DNA of 41,394 bases from a virus: positions 1 through 41,394 of IMG/VR virus record IMGVR_UViG_3300028571_001339. The stretch is one strand, 5' to 3'. Positions 30,476-39,448 of the stretch are shown one piece after another; within the stretch, counting starts at the first letter, position 1; every line of letters begins with the position of its first letter. The notes under the pieces were generated by a model. The model had not been told where the DNA came from. It saw only the letters and a list, made by a program, of their open reading frames with translations, and ran no database searches. Both the position numbers and the translations under genes were made by a program.

Positions 30476-31460
30476 CTAGATTATCTCTAAAGATTGTCCA
30501 GGCTCGTTGCCAACTCCAGCGTTGGCTGCCTTGCAATACCTTGTCTCGATCAAGTGCCATGCACTGATGCACAGCTGATGCTAGATCCAGATCCATGAAC
30601 CCGGTGATGCCGGGTTCAACCACATCTAGTGGGCCAGCACAGGGGTATGCAGCCACTGGGGTACCACAGGCCATGGCTTCGATCATGACCAATCCAAAAG
30701 TTTCCCAGCGACTGGGGAAAACAAATACATCAGCATTGGCATAGTATATGGCTAGGTCCTGCCCGGTCTTGAATCCCACAAACTCAACATCAGGGTATTG
30801 TTTTTTGTAAGTTTCCAACATGGGTCCGTCGCCCACCATGATTTTGCGGCTGCGGGGATATGCTAGTTTAAAAAAGTCTTCAAGATTCTTTTCTTTGCTC
30901 ACACGGCTCACACATACCAGAGTGGTCATGTCGCTGTATTCGTGCCGCTGTCGTGTGTTGAATACCTTACGGTCAACACCACGGGTCCAGGGAATGACTT
31001 CGCCATCAAACCCATGAGATCTAAGATCTTGCACCATGGTGTCTGTTGTGGTCAGGACCTTGCCTGAATGTTTGTGAAACCAACGCACATAGCGCCAGGT
31101 CATGCTTTCAGGTATGCCTAGAAGAGTTTTAAGTCCTTCAGGAAACTTAGTGTGATAAGCAGTATTGTGCCTAACACAATGTTTTGAAAGATACTTTCTA
31201 GCCCACAAACCAATAGGACCCTCTGTGGCGATGTGGATATAATCCGGACGGATCTCCGCAATCTTCTTGCCCATTGCCCGGGGATAGGCAATCTTGACTT
31301 CGTGGTACACAGGGCAATCAATGTAGCTGAAGTCCCCGGGAGTAATGTAAACAAAGCGATAACCGTCACGAAGCGCACATGTTTCAATATTCGAGTAGGT
31401 GGTAACCACGCCATTTATTTGATCCGGTAAGTTATCTGTTATGATTAAGACAGTTTTCAT
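30465..31460 (-). CDS. GT4-family glycosyltransferase
   Basis: 331 residues, GT-B fold. The N-terminal domain starts MKTVLIITDNLPDQINGV, and the C-terminal nucleotide-sugar site has the E-x7-E motif (ETFGLVMIEAMACGTP) and a VGDGPM loop. A retaining GT4 enzyme of the MgtA/PimB type, which adds a sugar (often mannose or glucose) to a lipid or glycan at the membrane. Its start overlaps the stop of the next upstream gene (ATGA). Its companion phosphoesterase at 32088 makes a pair seen in bacterial genomes, which suggests acquisition from a host. Confidence 0.85.
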   Translation of the reverse strand: MKTVLIITDNLPDQINGVVTTYSNIETCALRDGYRFVYITPGDFSYIDCPVYHEVKIAYPRAMGKKIAEIRPDYIHIATEGPIGLWARKYLSKHCVRHNTAYHTKFPEGLKTLLGIPESMTWRYVRWFHKHSGKVLTTTDTMVQDLRSHGFDGEVIPWTRGVDRKVFNTRQRHEYSDMTTLVCVSRVSKEKNLEDFFKLAYPRSRKIMVGDGPMLETYKKQYPDVEFVGFKTGQDLAIYYANADVFVFPSRWETFGLVMIEAMACGTPVAAYPCAGPLDVVEPGITGFMDLDLASAVHQCMALDRDKVLQGSQRWSWQRAWTIFRDNLVSP

Positions 31461-32104
31461 CTTGCTAGCAGTTCATTTGTGAAATTCAACAACAATTCAT
31501 GATGTCGATAGTTGTGCCAATTTGGCTTTAGGTGTGGTTTGTCGTACCAACTGGGCAGGGCTTCGGGATGACACCCAATCACACCTATGCGGTTCTGAAC
31601 AATGGCCATGGGATCATTGTTTGGGTACCTGGCAACAGTGTCAAACTGACTCTCATCACCGATCAAACTGCACCCGTCATAAAAGTACATGTGTTCTTGA
31701 TGGCCTTGCCAGGACACCTTGGAAACTGTGCCAAAACTGCGTCTAACATCAGCATTGGGTCTTTTTATATATTGTTCTGCTGTTACACTGCGCAGTATGT
31801 CCAGGTAGTGATGTCCGGCCCAGTATGCACCCATGCATATTCCCAGATAACGCCCGCCATTGCTGAGGTAGTCCTTGATGTAGCCGGCTCGAGGTTTCAC
31901 CAATTTGTCAAAAGTGTCACTGTTGCCAATGCCCCCGGGAAATGCCACAATGTCTAGATTTTTAAACAACTTGGAGTTGATTTGATCTCGATTGAAAAAT
32001 CTAACTTGGTAATGTGGGTGCAGGGCTTCGTACATGCCAACACAACAGTGTGCTGAACATTCGGGATGATTTAGAAATATTGCTATTCTAGGTTTTGTTA
32101 TCAT
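31457..32104 (-). CDS. Class I glutamine-amidotransferase-like (BPL_N) protein
   Basis: 215 residues from the ATG at 32104; a longer in-frame start lies inside the upstream gene. The nucleophile elbow GICMGAY and a downstream GCHPEALP block match the amidotransferase/DJ-1-like fold of the biotin-protein-ligase N-terminal (BPL_N) family. PGGIGNSDTFDKL is the usual oxyanion-loop region. The role is not known; in bacteria such proteins occur near envelope genes. Overlaps the LpxH-like gene by 17 bases and the GT4 gene by 4. Confidence 0.75.
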   Translation of the reverse strand: MITKPRIAIFLNHPECSAHCCVGMYEALHPHYQVRFFNRDQINSKLFKNLDIVAFPGGIGNSDTFDKLVKPRAGYIKDYLSNGGRYLGICMGAYWAGHHYLDILRSVTAEQYIKRPNADVRRSFGTVSKVSWQGHQEHMYFYDGCSLIGDESQFDTVARYPNNDPMAIVQNRIGVIGCHPEALPSWYDKPHLKPNWHNYRHHELLLNFTNELLAR

Positions 32105-32852
32105 GTGCTGTGGTCCATGTGACAATTTCCCAACGTCCGTCATGATGTTCAACCAAGGCAGTCATTGACTCAACCCAGTCGCCGTCATTCATGTACATGA
32201 CACCGTTGATTTCCTTGATTTCTGCATGATGTATGTGTCCACAGATGACACCGTCAAAGCCACGCTTCTTGCAGTAGCCTGCTAGATTTTCTTCAAACTT
32301 GAATACAAAATCAACTGCTTTTTTCACACGGTACTTGAGAAACTTGCTCAGGCTCCAGTAACCAAAGCCCAGTCGGTGCCTTATCCAATTGAATCTGCTG
32401 TTCATGGAAAGAATAAAATCGTATGCTTTGTCTCCCAAGAATGCCAACCATGGTGCCAGTCTAGTGATGCCATCAAACATGTCTCCGTGGGTGACCAGGT
32501 AGTGTTTGCCGTCGGCGCCGATGTGTTCTGTTTGATTGCATATTTCTATGCTGCCAAAGCTGGCAGCATATGGAATCATGGGCCGCAAAAACTCATCATG
32601 ATTGCCGGCCACATACACAACTCGGGTGCCACGCTTGGCATGGCCCAGTACTCTTCGTACCACATTGGTGTGACTTTGTTTCCAGCGCAGTTGATTTTGC
32701 TGTATTTTCCAAGCATCAATTATGTCGCCCACTAGATACAGCGTAAAACAGGTGTTGTATTTGAGAAAATTGTTCAACTGCTCGGCCTTGCAGTCTCGTG
32801 TGCCTAGATGTACATCGCTGACAAAGATAGATCTGTAGGTTTTGGCTTGCAT
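32088..32852 (-). CDS. LpxH-like metallophosphoesterase (UDP-diacylglucosamine hydrolase family)
   Basis: 254 residues. Motifs SDVHLGT (D-x-H), GDIIDAW (GDxxD), GNHDEF (GNHD), THGD and GHIHHAEI (GHxH) appear in order, as in LpxH-type phosphoesterases that release lipid X in lipid A synthesis. The homologous bacterial enzymes often sit beside a GT4 glycosyltransferase, as here. Likely substrate is a nucleotide-linked lipid or sugar, but not proven. Starts three bases after the previous gene's stop and is tightly coupled to the gene at 32104. Confidence 0.85.
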   Translation of the reverse strand: MQAKTYRSIFVSDVHLGTRDCKAEQLNNFLKYNTCFTLYLVGDIIDAWKIQQNQLRWKQSHTNVVRRVLGHAKRGTRVVYVAGNHDEFLRPMIPYAASFGSIEICNQTEHIGADGKHYLVTHGDMFDGITRLAPWLAFLGDKAYDFILSMNSRFNWIRHRLGFGYWSLSKFLKYRVKKAVDFVFKFEENLAGYCKKRGFDGVICGHIHHAEIKEINGVMYMNDGDWVESMTALVEHHDGRWEIVTWTTAHDNKT

Positions 32853-32855
32853 GTA

Positions 32856-34136
32856 TTACTTATCTTGCTGCGCTGCCTGAATTCTTAGCCATTTTTGAAC
32901 TGCATCTTGCCTGGTATCTGCCCCGGGCGCACACATGATGCCGGGCCCAAATTCCCGCATGTATTGGCGCCACTGTGCAGCCGTGGCATGCTGCTTCATC
33001 TCAGACACCGACTCTTTGAGATTTTGTTGAAACTCTCCAACCACGTGATCGTGAAATTCTTGACTGAAAAATCTACGCCGATTATGATTTGCACGAGCTT
33101 GTAATTTTGTCCACAGTTGACCTTTTTCAACTGCTGGTAATACAGCAATGTCCTGCATGACCTTGACAATTTTTTTCAGACGTTTTACTGGATCAGATTC
33201 CAAATCATAGCTTTCGTCAATGATATCACCAAAAGTTTGAAATCCATAACTGCGCAAATATTTCAAGCTACCCGGAGTTGCTGCCAGTATAAATGGTTGT
33301 CCGCATGCAATGGGGCGCAGACTTTTTTCAGTCAAGTGCCAGCGATGGTCATCAAACAAAGTTTCCAACACAACTTCTATGCCAGTACTGACATAATCAT
33401 GTGACACATAATCAGCTGACGATTCAGGTGGGGATTGGTTGTTGACAAAATGATGTTCAATATCATTACGGTTAATTTCAAAGTCAACGTTGTGATAATG
33501 ATGATCTTGATAATTGATATTGTTGTCCCTGGCAGAAAATCCCATTTGGCAATGATTGGCCAAACCTGAATCTATCACCATTTCGGCAAACTTCAATCGG
33601 TATTCTCGAGTGCCTGACCAAGCTCGATTGTATATTAAAAAATCTGTAGTGGGTGTGTGATTGCGTTGCAACACAGGATCAATTTCAGCGTAACGATACC
33701 AGTCTCGAGCAATCACGGCGTGACTCCACCAATAACACCCAACTGCGCCATTGGATTCAAATCGTTCAAGGTCTTGGCTGTGTTGTTCGCTGTGCAACAG
33801 TATCACACGATCGTGCAAGAAGAACTCTCCAGCAACCACATTCATCAACACCGAGTATGGCGTGTTGGGTATGTCTCGGGGGCCTGATTTGTACTCAGAC
33901 GAAAGAACTAGTGGCTGTAATTTTGCCGGTTCCCATTGATCAAAAAACAAGGGTTCTTGATCATGGCAAATCATGTGCATGGTGGCAAATTTTTTCACAC
34001 GGTTCTGGGGCAATGGATTCAAGGGTTTGCAGTGTTTAAGTTTTCTTGAGCCATGCACATGCCAGCGATAAATTATTATGTCCTGGTCGCTGACCGCATG
34101 CAAGAAATTGTATAATCTATCTAAAGGAACACTCAT
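32856..34136 (-). CDS. Putative glycosyltransferase-like protein (GT-B/GT10-like C-terminus)
   Basis: 426 residues from the ATG at 34136 (starts MSVPLDRLYNFLHAVSDQD); upstream in-frame codons would overlap the divergent dehydrogenase gene. Near residues 312-365 it reads HLTEKSLRPIACGQPFILAA...GFQTFGDIIDESYD, which recalls the C-terminal nucleotide-sugar loop (TEK...G.PfI) of fucosyltransferase-type GT10 enzymes. The N-terminal half is unfamiliar, with CHDQEPLFFDQWEP and RYAEIDP blocks. It heads the minus-strand envelope operon. No ribosome site is visible at this start, so the exact start is uncertain. Confidence 0.55.
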   Translation of the reverse strand: MSVPLDRLYNFLHAVSDQDIIIYRWHVHGSRKLKHCKPLNPLPQNRVKKFATMHMICHDQEPLFFDQWEPAKLQPLVLSSEYKSGPRDIPNTPYSVLMNVVAGEFFLHDRVILLHSEQHSQDLERFESNGAVGCYWWSHAVIARDWYRYAEIDPVLQRNHTPTTDFLIYNRAWSGTREYRLKFAEMVIDSGLANHCQMGFSARDNNINYQDHHYHNVDFEINRNDIEHHFVNNQSPPESSADYVSHDYVSTGIEVVLETLFDDHRWHLTEKSLRPIACGQPFILAATPGSLKYLRSYGFQTFGDIIDESYDLESDPVKRLKKIVKVMQDIAVLPAVEKGQLWTKLQARANHNRRRFFSQEFHDHVVGEFQQNLKESVSEMKQHATAAQWRQYMREFGPGIMCAPGADTRQDAVQKWLRIQAAQQDK

Positions 34137-34139
34137 AGT

Positions 34140-35378
34140 ATGAAAAAAATTGGTTTTATTGGTATTGGTAAACTTGGGCTTGACTGTGCCGAAGTAATGG
34201 CAGAAAAGCATGAAGTCCGGGGTTACGATATTTACCCACGCACCAGTAACACGGTCAAAGTATGTGGCATTGAAGAATTGGTCAATGTCAGCGACTGGAT
34301 TTTTGTTGCTGTGCCCACTCCTCATACCGAGGGTTACGACGGCTCAGTTCCTTCAAGTCACATGGAACCTAGAGATTTTGGACACGAGGCAGTGATCGAC
34401 GCCATCAACAACATCAATCAGTATGCAACATCACCCAAAAAAGTAGTGTTGATCAGCACTGTGCTTCCAGGCACCACACGCCGCAAGTTTGTGCCCTTGT
34501 TGGATCCTCAGCACGAATTTGTGTACAATCCATATCTCATTGCCATGGGCTCGGTGAAATGGGACATGGTCAATCCAGAAATGGTCATGATTGGTACTGA
34601 AGACGGCAGCCTGACAGGCATTGCTGGTGAGCTGATTGAACTGTACAAAACAGTGATGGAAAACGATCCGCGCTACGAAGTTGGTACTTGGGACGAATGC
34701 GAAGCCATCAAGATCTTCTACAACACATTCATTTCGGCCAAAGTGGGTCTTGTGAACATGATTCAAGACTTTGCACTGAAAATTGGCAACATCAATGTGG
34801 ATGTTGTTACCAATGCTCTGGCACGAAGCACCATGCGCATCATGGGGCCCAAATACATGACCGCAGGCATGGGCGATGCAGGTGCATGTCATCCCAGAGA
34901 CAACATTGCCCTGCGTTGGTTGGCCAAGGAATACAACATTGGCTATGACTTGTTTGACACAGTGATGCATGCTAGAGAAATCCAAGCAGAAAATCTTGCC
35001 AAGTTCCTAGTTGATCAAGCCAAACAACATGGCATGAGTGTGGTAATTCACGGCAAAGCATACAAGCCAGATGTTCCCTATTGCATTGGATCATATTCAA
35101 CCTTGGTTGGTTTCTATGTCAAGAAGTTGGGATTCAATGTTAGATACATAGACCCCTTGGCAGATGACACAACCGAAGTTGTGTCAGAACTGGTTGGTCC
35201 TTGTGTCATATTGTGGGCACACAATCGAAAAATCACATATGAGTACACTGGTGAACAAGCTGACACTCCACCTTACTGCAACATCCCGGCCGGCAGCGTG
35301 ATTGTTGATCCCTGGCGCAAACTGGAATCAACTGACACAATAAAAGTGTTACACTATGGCAACACACGCAATCATTAA
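34140..35378 (+). CDS. UDP-sugar dehydrogenase (UDP-glucose/GDP-mannose dehydrogenase family)
   Basis: 412 residues. NAD-binding GFIGIGKLGLDCA (GxGxxG) at 5-17, a middle NPYLIAMGSVKWDM region, the catalytic cysteine C250 in GACHPRDN, and GKAYKPDVPY in the C-terminal UDP-binding domain. Such enzymes oxidise UDP-glucose to UDP-glucuronate, or related UDP-sugars to uronic acids, for capsules and surface glycans. The family is clear; the exact sugar is not. It starts four bases from the divergent gene at 34136 and overlaps the next by 23 bases. Confidence 0.88.
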   Translation: MKKIGFIGIGKLGLDCAEVMAEKHEVRGYDIYPRTSNTVKVCGIEELVNVSDWIFVAVPTPHTEGYDGSVPSSHMEPRDFGHEAVIDAINNINQYATSPKKVVLISTVLPGTTRRKFVPLLDPQHEFVYNPYLIAMGSVKWDMVNPEMVMIGTEDGSLTGIAGELIELYKTVMENDPRYEVGTWDECEAIKIFYNTFISAKVGLVNMIQDFALKIGNINVDVVTNALARSTMRIMGPKYMTAGMGDAGACHPRDNIALRWLAKEYNIGYDLFDTVMHAREIQAENLAKFLVDQAKQHGMSVVIHGKAYKPDVPYCIGSYSTLVGFYVKKLGFNVRYIDPLADDTTEVVSELVGPCVILWAHNRKITYEYTGEQADTPPYCNIPAGSVIVDPWRKLESTDTIKVLHYGNTRNH

Positions 35379-35874
35379 GTATCACATTGAACAGTTTTGG
35401 GACGACGAGTTCAAACAGCTCAACTACATCAATGAAACATTTAATGACACAGTCAACCTAACAACTTGGTTGGCGCTGGGTTATGCCAACCAGTTCACAG
35501 GAGACATGTGTGACATGCGTAGTCCACAGCCCAGTTGGAACCATCAGTTTGTTGACATGTTCAAAAAAAAGGGCTGGAAAGATGTTGGCACCAGTTACTA
35601 CAGAATGGGCACTGGCACCATACTTCCCACTCATGGGGATCTGTACGTGAAGTACATTGAATTGTTCAAGCTGCAAGGGCAACAGCACCGTATTCATAGA
35701 GCCATTGTGTTCTTGGAAAACTGGAAATCAGGGCACTACTTTGAAGGCAACGGTGTGCCTGTGACTGAGTGGCAAGCCGGTGATGTGGTAGAGTGGACCT
35801 ATGACACTCCGCATCTGGCAGCCAACATGGGCATTGACCCAAGATACACACTGCAAATAACAGGATGGGTATGA
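35356..35874 (+). CDS. 2-oxoglutarate/Fe(II)-type oxygenase-like protein
   Basis: 172 residues. H93-x-D95 in LPTHGDLY, a distal H153 (DTPHLAAN) and R163 (DPRYTLQITG) form the usual H-x-D...H triad and 2OG-binding Arg of the cupin-like oxygenase family. FLENWKSGHYFE and WQAGDVVEWTYD fill the barrel strands. Members hydroxylate amino-acid side chains, small molecules or nucleobases. Overlap with the UDP-sugar dehydrogenase by 23 bases and with the amidinotransferase by 4 suggests one pathway. The substrate is unknown. Confidence 0.7.
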   Translation: MATHAIIKYHIEQFWDDEFKQLNYINETFNDTVNLTTWLALGYANQFTGDMCDMRSPQPSWNHQFVDMFKKKGWKDVGTSYYRMGTGTILPTHGDLYVKYIELFKLQGQQHRIHRAIVFLENWKSGHYFEGNGVPVTEWQAGDVVEWTYDTPHLAANMGIDPRYTLQITGWV

Positions 35875-36785
35875 TTTCAACATTTAACGAGTGGGATCCT
35901 CTAAAAAAGATTGTGGTTGGTGATGCCAGCTTTGCCAACTGGCCCCGGTACGACCCAGTTTTTTCTCAAGAAAGTAAAAAAACTTCATGGAAAGAAACAC
36001 CAGTACCGTCGGGCGCTGTACCACAGTGGATCATTGACGAAGCCAATGAAGATTTACAACGACTGGCCGATACCCTGACACTGTTGGGAGTCAAAGTAGA
36101 ACGTCCCGCACCCTTGAATTTTCAAACCCACGATGGTATGTACAACTACTGTCCACGAGATCGACTGCTGGTGTATGGCAGTACCATAGTGGATCCTGCC
36201 ATGATGTATCCTTGCAGGGACATGGAACTGCAATGCTATCATGACGTTGTAGACTTGGCTGAACATTACCATTTTATGCCTCGCAACGAGGGACTGGTGC
36301 TAGATGCTGCCAACGTCTGCCGCCTGGGCGACAAAATGTTGTTTTTGGAATCAGACAGCGGCAATCGAGCAGCGTACAACTGGTTGTGCCAGGTATTTCC
36401 CAATGTTGAAATTGAGTTGTGCAATTTTTATGCTGGAGTACACATTGACTCAACAGTGGTGCCCTTGAGAGAAGGTCTTGTGATGTTGAATGCAGCTCGA
36501 GTCAATGAAAGCAATTGCCCCCAGGTGTTCAAGACTTGGGACAAAATATATGTTGATGAAGTTGTGGCTCAGGGCTTTTATCAGTATCCCTATGCTTCCA
36601 AGTGGATTGCCATGAACATGCTGGTGGTTGATCCGCACACTGTGATTGTGGACAAACATCAGACTGAATTGATTCGCAAATTAGAGCAATGGAATTTCAC
36701 CACTGTTCCATTGGAACTCCGCCACAGCCGAACACTGGGCGGAGGGTTTCATTGTGTTACCTTGGATCTAGTCAGGGGCAATTAG
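35871..36785 (+). CDS. Amidinotransferase-family protein (first copy)
   Basis: 304 residues from the ATG at 35871, with an AGGA site and an ATGA overlap; an ATG two codons earlier also exists. The pentein-fold catalytic residues are C295 (GGGFHCVTL), H191 and D193 (GVHIDST), and D145 (LVLDAANV). Members move an amidino group from arginine to an amine, as in creatine or streptomycin-type guanidino compounds, or act as arginine deiminases. NEWDPLKKIVVGD is the usual opening. A second, diverged copy lies at 38288. The acceptor is unknown. Confidence 0.85.
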   Translation: MISTFNEWDPLKKIVVGDASFANWPRYDPVFSQESKKTSWKETPVPSGAVPQWIIDEANEDLQRLADTLTLLGVKVERPAPLNFQTHDGMYNYCPRDRLLVYGSTIVDPAMMYPCRDMELQCYHDVVDLAEHYHFMPRNEGLVLDAANVCRLGDKMLFLESDSGNRAAYNWLCQVFPNVEIELCNFYAGVHIDSTVVPLREGLVMLNAARVNESNCPQVFKTWDKIYVDEVVAQGFYQYPYASKWIAMNMLVVDPHTVIVDKHQTELIRKLEQWNFTTVPLELRHSRTLGGGFHCVTLDLVRGN

Positions 36786-37198
36786 CCCAACAGGCTTGAC
36801 CCATCATTCTGTATTGATTCGTCAAAGCCGTCGTATGTGGCGGACCAAGCAGGTGAACCCAATTGATTGATAAAATCCACATAGGTCTGGGCCGATTCCT
36901 GAGTGTTCCAAGCCCGGCGCTGTGAATAATACACTTTTGATTCTGCAAACTCTTTTGCTGTTTCACCAATCTGACTGTTTCCGTGATTGGCTTCAGTAGA
37001 AGTTATACTAGCAGCCCAGGCAGTGCGAGAATACCAAATCTCATCAACAGCGTCCTTTTGCATAAACGTAAAGCCTTGACCATCTGTTAACCCAAGTTCA
37101 AATCTTTTTTCAAAAATTTGTAGGTAGGTATTTTCAATGTCATTGGCCAAAATTGGAGTATCAATCTCATTGTTAAAAGTGTTGGTGGTAACGTACAT
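36782..37198 (-). CDS. Unknown small protein with late promoter
   Basis: 138 residues starting MYVTTNTFNNEIDTPI. Acidic and Thr/Asn-rich, without cysteine, and with a helical middle. Read from the minus strand behind a GTAAATA box, so it is probably late and possibly a virion part. It overlaps the end of the amidinotransferase by 4 bases. I do not recognise it. Confidence 0.6.
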   Translation of the reverse strand: MYVTTNTFNNEIDTPILANDIENTYLQIFEKRFELGLTDGQGFTFMQKDAVDEIWYSRTAWAASITSTEANHGNSQIGETAKEFAESKVYYSQRRAWNTQESAQTYVDFINQLGSPAWSATYDGFDESIQNDGSSLLG

Positions 37199-37219
37199 GT
37201 TCGGTGTCCTCTGATGTTG

Positions 37220-37226
37220 TATTTAC
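37220..37226 (-). promoter_or_regulatory. Late promoter box GTAAATA
   Basis: GTAAATA on the minus strand, 21 bases before the ATG at 37198. An AGAGGAC ribosome site lies between. Confidence 0.5.
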
Positions 37227-37234
37227 CATCTGAC

Positions 37235-37264
37235 TTGACCATTAAGGCAGATCTGTGCTATAAT
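37235..37264 (+). promoter_or_regulatory. Sigma70-type promoter (leaderless arrangement)
   Basis: TTGACC, 18-base spacer, TATAAT with extended TGC. Only five bases separate the -10 from the ATG at 37270. Confidence 0.8.
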
Positions 37265-37269
37265 ACAGC

Positions 37270-38295
37270 ATGACTACACGTATTGGATTTTGTTGCAAAT
37301 GGCTCAATGACCCCAGTGAATTTGGGGGCATGAAGGTCAATGCTGTGGACCGTGACCTAAACGGCCGATCAACCACCATGCGCTGGCTTCGCGAACACAA
37401 AAACAAAGCCGAACAACGCCAATGGGACATCATGAATCACAATGCTGCCGCGGCTGTGAAGATGATTGAGCGTGTGGCCACACTGCCGCCTGAACGGCGC
37501 ATGGTACGCCTGGGTTCAGAAATGCTACAAGGCTATACCGAGCCCTCGTGGATTGACTGGTGGCAACGCACAGAAATTCAAGACCACTGTGCAAAGATTT
37601 TTGCACCCATTGGCGAAACTGCTCGCAGACTGGGTGTACGCATCAGTTTTCATCCCGGGCAGTTCTGTGTGCTGGCGTCGGAAAGTGACGAAATTGTAGA
37701 GCGTAGCATTGCAGAATTTGAGTATCATGCAGACATGGCACGTTGGATGGGCTATGGCGCCACCTGGCATGATTCGGGCTTCAAGATCAATGTGCATCTT
37801 TCGGGCAAGGGAGGCCCGGCCAAGTTCTTGCGCACACTGGGTAAATTAACCCCCGAGGCTCGCAACCTCATAACTATTGAAAATGATGAAATAAGCAATG
37901 GACTTGATACTACTTTACTTGTGGCTGAGCATGTGGCTCTCGTATTGGACATACACCATCATTGGATCAATTCCGGCGAATACATCTCCCCTCAAGATCA
38001 TCGTGTGGCAAGGGTTATTGACTCTTGGCGTGGTGTTCGTCCTGCTCTTCACTACTCAGTTAGTCGCGAAGATATTTTGGTCAATCATGATCAACGAGTT
38101 CGCCCAGACCTTGCTGCCCTTCTTGGTGCAGGTTATAAAAAACAAAAGTTACGAGCACACAGCGACCTTTACTGGAATCACGCTGTGACCGATTGGGCTC
38201 TGACCTTTGCTGAAGATTTTGACATTCAATGCGAAGCCAAGGGCAAAAACATTGCAAGCGAACAAGTTTATCAACGATACCAACAACATGCTTAG
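37270..38295 (+). CDS. uvdE: UV-damage endonuclease (UvdE family)
   Basis: 341 residues. TIM-barrel metal motifs appear in order: RIGFCCKW opening strand, SFHPGQF, a VHLSGKGG loop, IENDE, LDIHHHW, HYSVS and CEAKGKN. UvdE cuts the DNA strand 5' to UV photoproducts and other lesions, so it repairs the phage genome. The protein begins on its first strand directly after the promoter, with no leader or ribosome site. This supports the start at 37270. It overlaps the next gene by 8 bases. Confidence 0.93.
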   Translation: MTTRIGFCCKWLNDPSEFGGMKVNAVDRDLNGRSTTMRWLREHKNKAEQRQWDIMNHNAAAAVKMIERVATLPPERRMVRLGSEMLQGYTEPSWIDWWQRTEIQDHCAKIFAPIGETARRLGVRISFHPGQFCVLASESDEIVERSIAEFEYHADMARWMGYGATWHDSGFKINVHLSGKGGPAKFLRTLGKLTPEARNLITIENDEISNGLDTTLLVAEHVALVLDIHHHWINSGEYISPQDHRVARVIDSWRGVRPALHYSVSREDILVNHDQRVRPDLAALLGAGYKKQKLRAHSDLYWNHAVTDWALTFAEDFDIQCEAKGKNIASEQVYQRYQQHA

Positions 38296-39448
38296 TGTGT
38301 ATCAAGACTGGGATCCACTGCAAACATGCATTGTTGGTCGCACACTGCCACCTGAATACTATGCTTGGATCACTGTACCTCATGTGAGAGATTTGTTTGA
38401 AAAAATGGCCATTGAGACCGAACATGGCTCACAGTTGCTGGCTAACAAACTGCAAGAGCTTGGGGTGCATGTTCTTAGGCCAAACGTGAATTTGCAATAT
38501 CCTGCACATGAAAAAAATGTGTTTGTGCCACCACTACAACCTCGTAATCACATGATGATGATTGGTGATAAATTTTATTACCAAGACTGGAGCACACAGT
38601 ACTGGAAAAACTACTATGCCAACATAGCGGATCCTTCCTGGGAGAAGTACAACAACGTTTATGATTTCTTGGCTCATGCACCTGACTCACATGTAAATGA
38701 AGCATATGATCAATTTGGCCTGGAGCAAGAAATGTGTTTTTTGACTCACTTCAATGACACCCATGGTGATATCTTGCAATTTATCAAACAGCAAGGAAAT
38801 CAAACAATTGACTGGGACCGGACCGATGGCGGCGCACTAACCAGGGTTGGGCAGGATTTGTATTTTGGAACATCGGTCCAGCATCGAGACATGGATCAAT
38901 TAAAAAACATTTACGATGCAGAATTTCCAAATTATCGCAATCACATAATTGACTCAGTTGGACACACTGATGGCATATTTTGTATTGTGTGCCCTGGGCT
39001 AATTGTTGCGAATGATGACCCTGACTGTGTGATTGACTATGCCACGTATTTTCCAGACTGGGAAGTGATATATGTCAAGAACACAAATTTAATGGCAGCT
39101 CAATACAGCAAGTACAAAGAGTTTTTTAAAAAAACAAAATCACGTTGGTGGATACCGGGTCATGAACAAGACCAAGATCTAATAGCAACTGTGGAAGCTA
39201 GTTTTAATTCCTGGATTGGGTCATCGGGAGAAAGCATATTTGATGTAAACATGCTGGTGGTTGATGAAAAAAATGTTATCTCCAGTGTGCAAAACACCAA
39301 ACTAATTTCTATCCTGGAAAAATACGGAATTACAGTGCATGTTCTAGATATTCCGCACTCTTATTTCTGGGACGGAGGAGTTCATTGCATGACATTGGAC
39401 CTTGGCCGCCGGGGACAACAACACGATTATTTTCCCGGTAGATCATGA
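38288..39448 (+). CDS. Amidinotransferase-family protein (second copy)
   Basis: 386 residues from the ATG at 38288, overlapping uvdE by 8 bases. The catalytic cysteine C367 is in DGGVHCMTLDL; a GHTDGIF block carries the His/Asp pair, and YQDWDPLQTCIVG is the N-terminal signature. It is longer than the copy at 35871 and shares only motif-level similarity, so the two are old paralogs or separate imports. It may act on the same pathway as that copy. ATGA overlap with the membrane protein that follows. Confidence 0.82.
   Translation: MLSVYQDWDPLQTCIVGRTLPPEYYAWITVPHVRDLFEKMAIETEHGSQLLANKLQELGVHVLRPNVNLQYPAHEKNVFVPPLQPRNHMMMIGDKFYYQDWSTQYWKNYYANIADPSWEKYNNVYDFLAHAPDSHVNEAYDQFGLEQEMCFLTHFNDTHGDILQFIKQQGNQTIDWDRTDGGALTRVGQDLYFGTSVQHRDMDQLKNIYDAEFPNYRNHIIDSVGHTDGIFCIVCPGLIVANDDPDCVIDYATYFPDWEVIYVKNTNLMAAQYSKYKEFFKKTKSRWWIPGHEQDQDLIATVEASFNSWIGSSGESIFDVNMLVVDEKNVISSVQNTKLISILEKYGITVHVLDIPHSYFWDGGVHCMTLDLGRRGQQHDYFPGRS

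Noticed and set aside
34090-34116. Sigma70 promoter for the UDP-sugar dehydrogenase (CTGACC ... TATAAT)
   Set aside because: The spacer is only 15 bases and the -35 is imperfect, so I did not list it as a feature.
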